DNA from: Amphimedon queenslandica
Taxonomy: Eukaryota; Porifera; Demospongiae; Haplosclerida; Niphatidae
Length of the DNA: 55,070 nucleotides
Reading direction: 5' to 3'
Assembly: GCF_000090795.2 (NCBI RefSeq)
Contig: NW_003546313.1
Span: 101,648-156,717, forward strand
The notes beneath the pieces were generated by a model that saw nothing but the letters and a program-made list of their open reading frames with translations, ran no database searches and was not told the origin of the DNA. The position numbers and the translations under genes are program-made. Within the stretch, counting starts at the first letter, position 1, and the number at the start of each line of letters is the position of its first letter. This document shows positions 43,100 through 54,529 of the stretch, piece after piece.

Positions 43100-44792
43100 T
43101 CAGATGACACTATGTTGGCCATCTCTAGCACTAATAGTTTAGCTAGTGAGTCATCAAATGTATCTACTACAAGTAACTTAATAGGGTCTACTTGTACTGA
43201 TGGTGTTGCAACTGTAGTTAGTTCAAATTCTAACAATGATGTTGATCCTGATACACTTGATGATGCCACAATTTGAGAAAGAGATGAGCATTTAAGACAA
43301 ATAACAGGTGGGGCTGCAGTGGCAAGCATGTTATTGCCGCTAAATCCTGAAGTAGAAGCCCAAATTTATTCCATGAAGGACAGCACCCTCTTGATATTAT
43401 GACAGCGGCAAAAGCTAAGTAGTAACCTCACAGCTCGTGAGGCACGAAATTGAGCAGTGATCAGTGAAAACATACGTAATGACAAAGCATATGCATTTTA
43501 AAAGTGTCAGGGGATCTCCTGCATCCTATCAGCATACTTTTTATGACCTCCTTGCAATGGTATGTCAGTTAGGCTCTCCCACTTTGTTTCTTACGTTAAC
43601 AGCTGCCGACATGATGTGGCTTGATTTAATTTCAGTTATAGCTAGGCAGCACAGTGTTACATACACTAATGAAGAAATAAGCAGACTGTCATTTGATGAT
43701 AAATCTAATTGGATCAGACGTAATACTGTTACTGCTGCCCATCATTTTTAATACTGGCTACGTACTTTTTTAAATAATCTTTTAAAATCTTCAGCACAAC
43801 CTCTAGGAAAGATTGTTGATTTTTCAATTAGAATTGAATTCCAATTTAGGGGGTCTCCTCATGCTCATACCTTCATTTGGGTGGAAGAAGCCCCTAAGTT
43901 TGAAATTGACGATAACAAGTTAGTTTGTGAGTTCATAGATAAGTATGTAACTTGTTCGATACCACATGAAGAAGAAAAATTGAAGGAACATGTTCTTTTA
44001 TTGCAGCAACAAAAACACTCTTCGGATTGTTGTAGGAACAAGAACTGTCGGTTCAAATTTCCTCATCCTCCGAGTAAAAATACTTTAATTACAAGTCCAA
44101 CAACTGAAGACAATTCTAATGATGCTTCTAAAACATTAACAAAAGTACGTAAAATTTTAGTTCATGGAACTGATGTCAGTCTTACTAATTTGCTAAGATT
44201 GGCTGAAGTTGATCCAACAGATTACTCAAGGGCAATAACTTATTCCACTAGAGGTAACATTATTGTATTAAAAAGAGAACCATCTGAATGTAACATCAAT
44301 AATTATAGTACTGCTATCTTGAAGTCATGGGGAGTAATTATGGACATCCAGTATGTCCTAAATGCGTATGCCTGCATGATGTATGTTGCTTCATACATCA
44401 TGAAGGCAGAAAAGTCAATGAGTGAAATGCTTCATTCTGTTTTTGAAGAAGTTAGGAACGAAGATTTTACTGTTCAGCTTCGTAGAATAGGCTATGCCTT
44501 CTTGTCAAACCGAGATGTGCCCACACAAGAGGTAGTCTACAAAACACTTTCATTGCCTTTAAAAATGCTAAGTAGAACTGTAGTCTTTATCAACACAAAT
44601 ACAAAAGAATTTAGAATAGCACAATTAAAAGAAGACACATTGCTTTTTAATTTAGCTGATAATGATACTAATGTTTTTATGAAAAACCTTACAGATAGAT
44701 ATCAACACAGACCACAAAGCTTACAGTCAATGTGCTTGGCTGATTTTGCCTCCCTCTCTAAGTTTAAACATTCTTTATTTGCTAAAATGTAA
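43100..44792 (+). pseudogene. Helitron2/Helentron-type Rep (HUH) region
   Basis: An N-terminal part (43100-43410) reads EHLRQITGGAAVASMLLPLN, with stops. From 43464 come VRGSPASYQHTFYDLLAM, GSPTLFLTLTAADMMWLDL and WIRRNTVTAAHHF, a stop, then RIEFQFRGSPHAHTFIW at about 43850. This last is the HUH motif (His-Ala-His) that holds the metal ion. The open frame at 43881-44792 (303 codons) adds a Cys/His block (HSSDCCRNKNCRFKFPHPP), ILKSWGVIMDIQYVLNAYAC and YVASYIMKAEKSMSE, which contains the Tyr-rich catalytic region (Tyr...Tyr-x-x-Lys). The 303-codon part is the longest clean frame in the window, so decay may be recent. The helicase is missing downstream. The style (DFS-RIEFQ-RGSPH) is closer to Helitron2/Helentron than to the - strand copy at 10 kb. 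Confidence 0.8.
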
Positions 44793-45261
44793 AAAGGAGT
44801 CAATCATACCACTACATAAATTATTGTTTGTTTCTATTGTTGCCCACATTTCTTATTGTTTTAAAAGTTAATAACACTAGTTGAATTATTTTTGACTTCA
44901 CATTGCTTTTTGTTTTCTATTCTTAAATGGTATTGATGCCAAATTCAATGCTGCTGCTTAAATTTAATAATAATTTATTTGATATAGAATAATTGTTAGT
45001 AAATGACAAAAGATTAAACGAAAAATGTTAATTTTAATGATGAAAGAATACATAATGAAAGCATACATTACAAAACTGGTTTGGAGGATATAACTATTGA
45101 TTTAATGTAATCATGTCTCTGAATATGTTACGACCATCAGGTCCTTTATCTTCAGAAGACTTTGTTCAACTTCATTGTCAATGCTGTCTCCTAGTAGACT
45201 TTTCATTACTGGAGTACAGGCTGTCAATAGCTTATGTGCAGCTGCAGCTGCAAACAGGATA
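44793..45261. other. No gene seen
   Basis: A short AT-rich stretch between the Rep relic and the RPA-like gene. The RPA-like frame can be followed a little into it (to about 45110) as LFAAAAAHKLLTACTPVMKS. Confidence 0.4.
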
Positions 45262-45633
45262 TTAAATGATGCTTCTCTCTTGTACAACGTGACACTTTGA
45301 GCATTTACAGTACTCGTGTTTAACTAAATCAAGTTTCCTTCCACAACTAATGCAGCCCCAATACAGATTACAATACTGCGTCCCTATGATCCTGACATCA
45401 TTGATAACATCAGTATTATCCTCATCCTTGATCTCAAAATTCGGTGTTGTATCATTATCTTTATTTGGTGTTAAAATGAATGAACTGTTTCCTCTTAGTG
45501 TCAGAGTTTTCTCATCCCTAAATGTTTCAACAGACAAATACGTAAAATCATATGAGGAGTATTCCTCAAGTTGATCCACATTTTTCTGCAAGTGTGACTT
45601 CTTGTAAGCATCGAGTTCATACAACCATAGCAC
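45262..45633 (-). CDS. RPA-like OB-fold fragment with zinc ribbon
   Basis: 123 codons. The first two thirds have an OB-fold look (SYDFTYLSVETFRDEKTLTL, then NSSFIL). The end has a four-Cys zinc pattern (WGCISCGRKLDL, then YCKCSKCHVVQ), as in the C-terminal DNA-binding domain of replication protein A large subunit. RPA-like proteins bind single-stranded DNA and are known accessory genes of Helitrons. It lies 0.5 kb from a Helitron Rep, convergent. It could be a partial exon of a longer RPA-like gene. The family call is from pattern only. Confidence 0.5.
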   Translation of the reverse strand: MLWLYELDAYKKSHLQKNVDQLEEYSSYDFTYLSVETFRDEKTLTLRGNSSFILTPNKDNDTTPNFEIKDEDNTDVINDVRIIGTQYCNLYWGCISCGRKLDLVKHEYCKCSKCHVVQERSII

Positions 45634-45707
45634 AAGCTACATATCTGTCAAAATGTCAATCTATATGTCTCACGGAGCTCTAAGAGATATTCCCTCTTCC
45701 AACGGAT

Positions 45708-46850
45708 CTAAAATTGACCAATGGTTTGACTAATAAAAGACATTCTCCTTGACAGCAATTGTGGAGTAACAGAAAATTCTTCCTCCTCATCACAGCAAAG
45801 ATGCTCAAGAAGACTAATAAGTCTGCGACCAACTAACGGATGAGATGGTGTGATTGGTTCCTCTAAATCATCTTTGGTTATATAAGACAGAGGTCGGGAG
45901 TTGATCATTTCAACTTCAGTAATAACTGTGAGCAGTTTCTCATGTCTGAGCTGTGATCTTCTTAAGACACCTCTTAATTGAGCAAATTAAACTTTCAAAA
46001 ACTCCACCCCACCAAGGCGATTTCTCAATATTGAAGCTCCATTGGATTATATACTCAGCTAAGCAGTACCTAGAATCTTTGTGTTCCATGATTTCTCGGA
46101 GTAATCGAGCAGCTCTCTTAAATGTCTTCACATTATCTGATAAAATTCTTTGAGGTAGACCTCTCCGGGCTATAAATCTTTTAAATGACCTATAGAAAAA
46201 CTCAAAAGACATGTTATGTAATACATCTAAATGAATTGCCCTAGTAATACAACATGTGTAACGACAACCACACTATTCCACCCACTTCATACTCACTATT
46301 CTTAACAAATAAGGGTCCAGCAAAGTCTATGCTGGTATAAAAAAATGGTGGCTGCTGTTACCATGAGAGGGGGTAATGGAGGCATCCTTGGGACAGCATA
46401 AGCTTGTCCATTTAACTTTCAACGTAATACACATTGGTGTATTAATCTCCTGACAAGAGTTCTTGCTCTGAGTACCTATATTGAGCTTGTAGCTCATTTT
46501 GTGTTTCCTTCACTCCATTTTAAAACACTCTACTATGTGACCTAAGCACACAAAGCACAAAAACATGATTTTTTTCCAGGCAGAATAATTGGATGTTTTG
46601 TGTAATATGGAAGATCAGCATTAGACAATCTCCCCCACAACGCCAAACTCTATCAACAAACAACTGCAGCTGAGCATTCCATTGCTTAAAACTTTTATCA
46701 GCTACCAGCTGCTTCTGTGTCTCCTTCACCCACAGGCTTTCTGCCTTATCCCTAAGAACACCAAGATCTGTTGACAACAAACCATTGGAGTCTTTCAGCT
46801 TCAGTTTCATTAATCCAATAAATTTTAGGACATAAGCTTTAACCGAAACC
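45708..46850 (-). pseudogene. Pao integrase, decayed
   Basis: On the - strand, pieces at 46810-46520 (with QWNAQLQLFVDRVWRCGGD) come before the catalytic core at 46212-45940: FKRFIARRGLPQRILSDNVK with an Asp, IIQWSFNIEKSPWWGGVFE with the Glu, and SIKRCLKKI. The end part at 45908-45708 reads NSRPLSYITKDDLEEPITPS and HPLVGRR. These are the usual Pao integrase D...E and C-terminal motifs. Frames differ between pieces. Integrase would insert the cDNA copy into the genome. Confidence 0.75.
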
Positions 46851-47701
46851 AGTCTGACATAACTGCAATATCCATAATACTGGAGACGCCTTCTATGTCA
46901 CTGATCAATAATCCACACTCTTTCTTCTCAGAAGCCCGCAGTTCAGTCAAACATTCTTCAGCAACTTGATCATCTTTATCTAAACAATCATTGAACTCTT
47001 CTGGGCCATTCCACTGTAACATTTCGTGAAGTAACTCTCTTACCATTGTGCCACGAGAGGGAATGTCCACAGGATTGTATTATACTTCCAGGACAATGCC
47101 TCCAATGGTTATTTGGTACACTCTCCCTAATCTCTTTTACTCGGTTGTATACAAATGGTTTCCACTCTCCTTTCACCTTTAATTCAATATAAGGCAACTC
47201 TTGAGTTGGTATAACATACAGAAGGCAATAGATTCATCTCCATCTTCAATGCCACATACACACTGGAAATCAATTGAGCAAGTAGTAATGCTCCTAGCAA
47301 ATCAAGACGGGGAATAGTCTGGTGTTTGATTGGTGCAACACGAGTTTTAGACACAACAAATGACATCTTCTGATCAGAATCATTACCTTGCAAGTATACA
47401 ACAGCAGCATAAGGTTTGACCGAAGAATCACAAAACCCAACAAGTCTACACTGTCTAACAGCATTGATCTCACTAAAACAGCACATGCGTATTGTAACTG
47501 GCTCACTGTTATGAATAGTAGATATAAGCTCAGTCCAACAATCCAAAAAACGACCACTTGTTTCTTCATCCCATCCCACTTTCGCACAATCCAATCCTTG
47601 TAAAATGGATTTAAACATATGGTAACGGGTGATACAAAACCAATCGGATCATAAATCTTGCTAACAATACTCAATACGTGTCGCTTAGTGGGATTATGCA
47701 T
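46825..47701 (-). pseudogene. Pao RNase H region, decayed
   Basis: From 47701 downward I read HVLSIVSKIYDPIGFVSPVT, then GLDCAKVGWDEE, CRLVGFCDSSVKPYAAVVYL (the catalytic Asp region), KTRVAPIKHQTIPRLDLLGA and a C-terminal end (YTNSRVAL). A frame at 47197-46988 and 47070-46825 carries the tether to integrase (PSRGTMVRELL; WNGPEEF). This is the peptidase-A17/RNase H type of Pao elements. Two overlapping frames show a shift. RNase H removes the RNA strand after reverse transcription. Confidence 0.7.
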
Positions 47702-48718
47702 ATTAGTTTCATCTGCAATACTTCACAAATCAATCAAAAATTCATCATCTTTTGTCATCCAATTAACATGCAATACCTTATGAAACTCCCCCCTACTTCA
47801 GGGCTCATACCAGAGCATACATACTTTCTTAGGTTAAATCCAACAGTGGTTAGCATATCAAGAAAACATAGAAAGGTCTCAAACGACTCTTCCTTGCTGC
47901 TAGTACCACTAATCACATCATCTACATTAATGGAGCACAATAACTTGTCTGCGATTATCCTCCTTAAAACCTTCAATGTGGTAGCGCAAAGTTGCATTCA
48001 ATAAAATGGGGCTGGCTGTGACACCAAAAGTCACCCACTTGAATGGAAATACCTTCATACTCAAAGGATCTTGAAAGGGGTTAGCGACCCACAAAAAATG
48101 CAAAACATCTCTCTCTCTAACATGACCTGAACCATCAAAAAGGCCTTTTCTACCTCAGCAATAAAACCATTATTATGGCATCTACATCGAATTAAAATCT
48201 CCAAATCCTTTGATTAAATTTAGAGCCTACGCGCAAATAGTCATTAAGAGATGGCCCACTTGACTTTGCTGAAGCATCAGAGACAACACAATTTTGTTGT
48301 TTGTTTATCTCTTCTGACCACAGCATGATGTGGCAAATATTGAACACGTTCACCCTCCAATATGTCTGGATCTTCCACTACTTCTATGATGTCATTCTCT
48401 ATCTGATCCTGATAGACTTATATTCTTGTAACAAATCAGGGTCCTGCCTCATTCTTCTCAACAAGCCTTTCAGTCAGCTGAGACTCAAATCATAGTTGTC
48501 TGGGAGTAAAGTAGCATGATCACGCCAGGGCAGTACAACTTCATATCGCTTTCCATCAAATGTAATGTGATCTTTGAATTAATCATACAGAGTTAGTTCT
48601 TGATCTGATATTCCCAATGACTTTAACTCCCAAAAACTTATAAGTTGTTCATCTAAACAGCGGTTGTCCTCAATAGCTCTCACACCAGTGAGTAATGTGT
48701 GTTACACCTGGAGTATAA
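47702..48718 (-). pseudogene. Pao reverse transcriptase, decayed
   Basis: At 47997-47755 the palm motif reads CSINVDDVISGTSSKEESFE, the Pao YVDD box with Asn in place of Tyr. It is followed by TVGFNLRKYVCSGMSPEVGG. Upstream parts at 48000-48660 read as short frames with many stops (for example the WVAKPLS- and FPGMMAF-like regions expected of fingers and palm are only partly visible). The enzyme would copy RNA into DNA; this copy is dead. Confidence 0.65.
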
Positions 48719-49400
48719 TCAAACATTGTTGGCCCTGATAAAATTTGGAATAAATAGCAGTGGGACCACTAGGGCTGTTATAGTTTCACCCGTTATGATG
48801 TCCCAGTAATGATCAAATCCGATTAATATATCATATTCGATCAATTCCCCTTTACACGCTGGCTCAGCCAATTCAATGTTGTGTAAATGCTGATACTGCT
48901 GAGCTTTCTTATTTGACAACTGACAAATTATAGGCTCACAAATAATTGAAGTAGTCAACAGCAACAACAACAATTTTTCTCCGCTTACCAATTCTTATAT
49001 GGCCTTAACTATATTGCATATCTGTTTTTTGCTCCTGCGGGCAGCAAAAGTAGAAATAAATAGTTCCCTTTGCCCAATAGAACTAAGTCTTAATCTCTCA
49101 CTTGCCCATTCTGTGATGTAACATCTTTGGTTTCCGTTATAAAAAATTATATTAAGATTGATACACTTTGTCTTGTCAGGACTATAGACAAAAGCTAGAG
49201 CCGTTTGCAAACAAATAGATCCTTTATCATCTGCTAAAAGTGACGTTGACTTAAAAGGAGCAGCAGATGGATCACGGGGAACAGAATTAGTAGAGGCTGG
49301 TTTCTCTTCTTTAGTTGCCTTAAAACAAATACTACTATGATGCCAGCCATTACACTGTCCACACTGGCCGCTGGACCTGCAGGTCCTACTGAGATGGCCC
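48719..49400 (-). pseudogene. Pao aspartic protease and RT start, decayed
   Basis: At 49210-48995 the frame gives LQTALAFVY-type entry, then NIIFYNGNQRCYITEWASER. The protease Asp-x-Gly is expected where YNG stands, so the catalytic Asp appears lost. At 48991-48719 comes a segment YDILIGFDHYWDIITGE, a common Pao protease-to-RT block. A frame break separates the two. Confidence 0.65.
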
Positions 49401-50523
49401 TACTTCAAGCAAATTAAGCATCGGCCTGTATCTCTCAATGCTTGCCTTCCTTCTTCTGGTGTACAGATCTTGGAGCACATGTCAAAAGCATGTTGCCCCA
49501 TACAATAGCAACAACGACTACTGCTAGTATGACTTGTCATAGCAGTGGTAGTGGGTGGACCAGGAGGGCGCTTAGCACCATTGTCTTTATGTCTCCTGTC
49601 CTCACTTCTCTTATAATATTCCCTATTCTTACGGTCATTATTGCCAGTCTTATCAACTGTGTGTTCTCTTGCCCTGAGTTCCTCACCCAACTCTTTCATT
49701 ATACTAGAAAGGTTCCAGGCATCCTCTGGAATCTTTCTACTAATAGAGAGGGCAATGTCTCTAGGCAACTTCTTCGCAATAAGTGAAGGTAACAAATAAT
49801 TATAGGCTTCTTCTGACACTCCCAAGGTCTTAAGCTCTCTGGTGTGGCATTCAACCTTATCATATAATGCTCTCAAATTATGATAGTTAGAGCTGTCAAG
49901 ATGCAGCAACTCTTCCATATGTTTGGCTATTATCTTTTCTTGATTACCAAATCTATCGCATAATATCTTAATGGCCTCATCATAATTGGCCTCTGACAAT
50001 GTCAGTCCTGCTACAGCAGCACTTGCTGTCTGGCTCAATAAAGTGCGCAAATATGTAAACGTCTAAATTGGAGAAAGGCTCGAATTAGTATGGTCAGAGA
50101 CATTATACATATCCCAAAAACTAGTCCATTCTGTAATATCACCCTTAAAAATGGAAAGATTGAAGTCTGGCTGTCTTGCTTTGCTCACTAAAGTACTAGT
50201 AGCTTCAGGCACACTGGCTGTTTCACTCTTATTATCAGAGTATGTGTTAATTCATGCCAGACCTTCATAAATCCTTTCATTTGATTCAGTAATCTCTCGT
50301 ACAAGCTCTGCATCATCCTTTACTAAGTCAATAATTTCTTCATCTAACATCTTTAAGACAAAATGCTTCTCACTAATAGATATCTTCGACCGTGTTACCT
50401 TTACTGGATCCACATCCCCTGGTGCTAACAGGTCATCTGTTTCTTTGAGCCTCGTCTCTATCACCTCATGATACCTTTACAGATGCTGACCTTGTTCTTC
50501 AATAGTGCAGCTTCATCACCCAT
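49400..50523 (-). pseudogene. Pao gag (DUF1759-like) with zinc knuckles
   Basis: ATG at 50523 (MGDEAALLKNKV) follows the LTR. A stop and shift near 50470 and a stop near 50250 break it. The helical part at 50464-50252 and LSIFKGDITEWTSFWDMYN near 50130 are DUF1759-type gag. A 216-codon open frame at 50050-49400 continues with LTLSEANYDEAIKILCDRFG and DNRALYDKV-like helices. A basic linker and zinc-knuckle cysteines follow (SRCCYCMGQHAFDMC, then TGRCLICLK). Gag would assemble the particle and bind RNA. This is the best kept part of the element. Confidence 0.75.
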
Positions 50524-50544
50524 TATGGCTGTCACGTGACCAAA

Positions 50545-50965
50545 TTTTTAATTTTATAAAATACAAAATAATAGATATCTCCCGATCTAACAAATGCTCA
50601 AACACAATACAACTATTAAGAATAACGAATGAATAATTATACTCCAACCTTTCTCCCAATTTGACTAAACAACTGCGTGCCAAGTGCGTCAGTCCGTCCT
50701 AGACCAAGTCCTTTCTATCCCGTCTCAACATCAAAAGGTTTGTGTTTTCACCCCACTGCCTATCTATCCTGCTGTTATGGTCCACTATGTTGTACCTCTG
50801 GTTCTTTTTAGGACATGGGGCGTCTATATCAGGATCTTTCGGGAGATTCTCTTCGATTCTTTACACAAAAGATCTCTTCTTCAAACAACAATGACTCAAC
50901 TGAGCATTCTCACAAAATGATTAATAATTAATAATAAATTAATTGCATAGTTAACTCTCAACACC
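50545..50965 (-). repeat. Probable 5' LTR of the Pao element
   Basis: On the - strand it starts TGTTGAGAGTTAACTATGC at 50965, the usual TG start, and ends before TTTGGTCACGTGACAGCC (about 50545-50528), a possible primer binding site 5 bp ahead of the gag ATG. The LTR 3' boundary is not clear, because no CA end is obvious, and there is no second copy to compare. Confidence 0.45.
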
Positions 50966-51592
50966 CTCCTCCGTTCAAGAAATAAAAATATTTTAATGCT
51001 TTTTGAAAAATATTTATGTGAAAATATACTCAGTTATCACCTCTAATTTTTGTAAATTATAGTGACGGAGATATCTGAGGGTTCAAATAAAATATCTAGC
51101 GTATTATAGGTCTATAGTCTTGTTCTTACTCAAGCAGCCAAATGTTTCCTTGCTTCAGTTGCTTACAGGTTTAATATTAAACATGTGGGTTGGGACTTGT
51201 TTTAATTACAGCCTCAAGGAAGTCAACTACTTCAACTACAAGCTACTTTTCTAAAAAAAATTTACTGTAGATGACTTTGCATAGTTACTTCCTAGGAGAA
51301 TGGCCTTTTCCTTCATGTTGGGAGATGATTAAGCCAATTAGCTACGCTGATATAATAATAGTAATGTTTATGGTAATCAATAATATGCCATTTACATGAG
51401 AATTACGTAACATGGCCAAGTAAGAAAGGGGTGTGGCCAAAAATTGGTACGCTTCACGCGCCATTGCCATCTCCCTTTTCCTTTTCTAGATCCGCCACTG
51501 CATACGTACCAACAAAACACACATGTACATTACTAGGACTTACTAACTTTTATTTTATTACTATTCTGTGATATTAGAGCAGACACTGCTAT
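50966..51592. other. No gene; hAT MITE end at 51480-51501
   Basis: The stretch is non-coding. TCTAGATCCGCCACTG at about 51486-51501 matches the end of the hAT MITE at 23873-23888 (CCTAGATCCGCCCCTG). No matching left end is seen, so only a fragment or a diverged copy is present. Confidence 0.5.
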
Positions 51593-51900
51593 TCATGCTT
51601 CATAGAAGAGTGTCAATTTTTGCAATTTGTTCAGGAGTCCCTTCAATAAACTTGACGTGCAATTGAACCTAATGACTGGAGTACCTTTAAGTACCTGTGA
51701 CAACACTTGTGACATTATTTGAAGAATAACTGGCATCGCCTTGATATAACTTTTGGGACAGGCCCAACAATAGTACTGGAATGGTATACAGTCACAGAAT
51801 ACCACTCAAAGGGATTGTTCATTTGTAGGCTACACACCAGCTCCTCACATATACAAGGCTCCCATGTGACTCTGTAAACTTGAAGACCACAAATAGAGCT
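51593..51900 (-). pseudogene. Third HIRAN-like copy, decayed
   Basis: Reading down the - strand from about 51880: VYRVTWEPCICEELVCSLQM, then NNPFEWYSVTVYHSSTIVGP and VPKVISRRCQLFFK before a stop. This matches the HIRAN-like blocks of elements A and B position by position (IWTPVIGEEL, NPxDRYAVAV, GHxPRKIS). After the stop a shifted frame runs to 51593. No pogo transposase is next to it. On the same strand, 1.3 kb away, is a DDE-like relic instead, so the HIRAN-like gene may be shared among unrelated elements. Confidence 0.6.
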
Positions 51901-52458
51901 AGATGCTTCAAACCATTGTACTCTAATTGTTCATTATGACAGCTGAGATACCTTCTCTCCTATGTAAACATGTGGTCAATTGTCATGGCAACTATTAATT
52001 AATTGAATAATTTTATTAGGTTTTATGACTGCAAAAATTTGGAACCGCAAATATATCCTAACAAACGTTATATTAGATCACTATGCAATTAGTTATATGG
52101 TAACTAAGCTTTTTTGCTCCATTTTTTAACAATCGAACCACAGTATCTATAAACCAAGTAAAAACATTTATGCACTTAGATCTTTTAAAAAAATTTTTCT
52201 TCACGTCATTTTGCATGCTACATTTCAACTTTTTTTGGTGGCAGCAATATTTTGCCTGTTTAAGCAAAAATAGGGGCATATCATATTTGTGATGTCATCC
52301 AATGAACAATATTGAATCTGATGCTACAAAAACTTCTACATGTTCCATCAAGTAGCCACAGTGATGAAGAACATGGAGATGAGACTAGACTAGCCAATCT
52401 ACACTGGTAAAGATGGCTGTGCATGTGGCATAGGTTTGTGTATTTTTTGTCCTTTCAG

Positions 52459-52678
52459 GTGTCATTGTATCAACTGTCAAATCATGCCAGCATCATGTGT
52501 TTGCTGCTCTGAAAGGCCACAAATTGAAGATAAAACAGTTAATGGAAGACAAAGTTCACTGCATAACTGACCATCCAGGTTATGAAGCTGTTTTCTCGAA
52601 TGTTTCTGTTTTACATGCAGCATATTTTTAGTATTGGCTATATTATGGTAATACTATGATACCAGCAGCTATTAACAA
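52459..52678 (+). pseudogene. P2RX7-like zinc domain exon
   Basis: It starts after a TTTCAG acceptor and ends before a consensus GTAAGT donor. The frame gives RCHCINCQIMPASCVCCSE (Cys-x-Cys-x2-Cys...Cys-Cys). After a one-base shift it gives HCITDHPGYEAVFSNVSVLH and YWLYYG. This resembles the C-terminal zinc-coordinating domain of P2X7 receptors, which is found widely in invertebrate proteins unrelated to ion channels, often beside transposon genes. A shift and a stop show that it is not functional. No channel segment is present. Confidence 0.55.
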
Positions 52679-53224
52679 GTAAGTAATCTGATGTATACAT
52701 GCTAAATCTTCGTGTGCATTAATTTAGGTGTTATTGATATGTGGCATATCATCAGTTTGTTTGATGGATTATTGGTTGGCTAGGCAAAGGCATTAGAATC
52801 ACTTTACGATCATATAACTTTTTTTACAAATTAAGTCTACCCTTATGCTTATTAATGGCATCGTATTTTTCTGGTCTTTAATAATTGACACAAAGAGGAG
52901 GCATTTTCGCTGTGCTTGTTACTTTATCTCTTTCTGTGTCGCTCGGCCAATGTAACAAGCTCTTTCATGTAATTTGTAAAGGAAATATGTTAAGATGTTT
53001 CATTAATTGTTATTGGCTAGTACAGCACTGACCATGAGTAGGATTTTCCATTACTTTCCGAACAATTTATCCACCCTGTTTGTACTTCAGACAGGATATT
53101 GACAATATCTTTCGCCAGTTTTAGTTTCACTTTGCTGTCTGCAGTAGGTTTCATTTTATAGTGAATAGCAACAACTTTCTGTCTATAATAATAGCAATTG
53201 AAATAATATTAGTATCATTTTAAT

Positions 53225-54303
53225 TTACCGTGTTAGCGTTCTATTATATGAAAAGGCTATTAGCTTTGGAGCAAAGCGCAATATGATACTATGAAATGCT
53301 TCAAGATTACTAGTCTGATGAATTGGTGACAGTTGTTTGACAGCATTGCAAAACCTCTTGTCCACAATAGTTTTTGTTAGCTTTTGACTAGCCTTAGTGC
53401 CTATAAGATGATCACAATGTTTATACATGATTGTACATGTATTCGACTTACATCTCTTGAGCCACTTCTTTTTTAGATAGCGAAATGCAACTATGTTCAC
53501 ATTTTTTGAAATGGTTACTGCTGTGTTTATGCTGTTTATGTAAATGATTATCTAGTGATAGCCATTTAGCTAATATAACTTCGCCATTACTGCTGGGCTT
53601 AGATCCTGCTGACCAGTATCAATGATTAAACATGCTGCGTGGCCATTCCCCTACAATACAACAGTCCTTTTCTTTGGGTAGTTTCTCAACTTTTTTAAAG
53701 CTACATGCATATAGTAATCTGAAATGCATGATGATTATAACTTACATTTAGCTTCAAGCCATACATTAAAGTCATAATTAATTTTTGGATGTTTTTCCCA
53801 CATAAATTTGCTAATTCCAATGTGTCTATCAGTCCAATGTTCTAATATCAAGTCCATTACCTTAAATAAAATTCAATGATCTAATGAGTCCTTTTTATGC
53901 TAACCCTGCTGGTGACTTCACTACTCTGTAATAATTAAATTTTGAGTAATGTAAGATCTTATATAACATAATCATACCTGTACTAAGGCAATATCAACAA
54001 TTTGGTTGAAATTTAAATCCTTTGTTCTAAAACTACCATGCTTAGTAGTGAATCCAGGGCTGTCAGCCTGTCCATCGCCACTTATAATTAATGGAGAACA
54101 CTTCTTTCTTGCTTCTTCAATATATTTAGACTGTTTACTCTGCCACAATTTTTAATCTCATGGATCATAAATCTGGCATCACTGGATTTTGTTAAATAAA
54201 TTGTTGCGGGGGAGAAAATGTGACATAAAAAGTCACAAATTTTTAAGAACTTTAACTCAAAGAAGTAAACCAAAACTGTCTCTTTAATGAAAAACATTAG
54301 CAT
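53225..54303 (-). pseudogene. DDE-like transposase relic, unclassified family
   Basis: From 54303 downward there is a helical lead (SDARFMIHEIKNCGRVNSLN). Near 54110-53980 the frame gives SPLIISGDGQADSPGFTTKH and DLNFNQIVDIALVQ. Then VMDLILEHWTDRHIGISKFM and HPKINYDFNVWLEAKC appear near 53860-53745. The last exon at 53500-53225 reads LIGTKASQKLTKTIVDKRFC, LSPIHQTSNLEAFHSIILRF and APKLIAFSYNRTL. Order and motifs (D-G-x-x-D-S-P-G, a D-x-H-x-G-I block, then E-x-F-H near the end) match a DDE-like family multiplied in fish, cnidarians and sponges, sometimes with THAP or P2X7-like domains. The likely acidic residues are the Asp of GDG, the Asp of WTDRH and the Glu of LEAFHS. Introns and shifts break it. 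Confidence 0.65.
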
Positions 54304-54529
54304 TTTCTTTATTCCTTAAATGACTATGAGATCGGAATTATTTTATTGAGAGACAGCTATCATTACGAAGCAAATCATTTCTTAAATTATTTTAATTCCT
54401 GGCGCCAAATCTGTTAATTAGGCATAACTTATATGGTACTAGAGAACAGAAATTGTTGGACACACTTAATAACTAACCTTGACGGTTACTTATTCACTTT
54501 CCTTAACTTTCTCTAATTAGTAGTAACAC
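54304..54529. other. No feature seen
   Basis: Short AT-rich stretch before the retroelement start. No motif. Confidence 0.4.

Larger units (their letters stand above)
45690..50965 (-). mobile_element. BEL/Pao LTR retrotransposon, 3' truncated
   Basis: On the - strand the order is LTR-like 5' end (50965-50545), gag, protease, reverse transcriptase, RNase H, integrase, which is the Pao order. The integrase C-terminus ends near 45708, and no second LTR (TGTTGAGAG...) is found before the RPA-like gene, so the 3' end is lost. All domains carry stops or shifts. It is described by parts below. Confidence 0.8.

Noticed and set aside
50684..50920. Small + strand gene
   Set aside because: It lies inside the probable Pao LTR on the opposite strand and has no motif.
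52459..52678. A P2X7 ion channel gene
   Set aside because: Only the cysteine-rich C-terminal type domain is present. There are no transmembrane or ATP-binding channel segments nearby.
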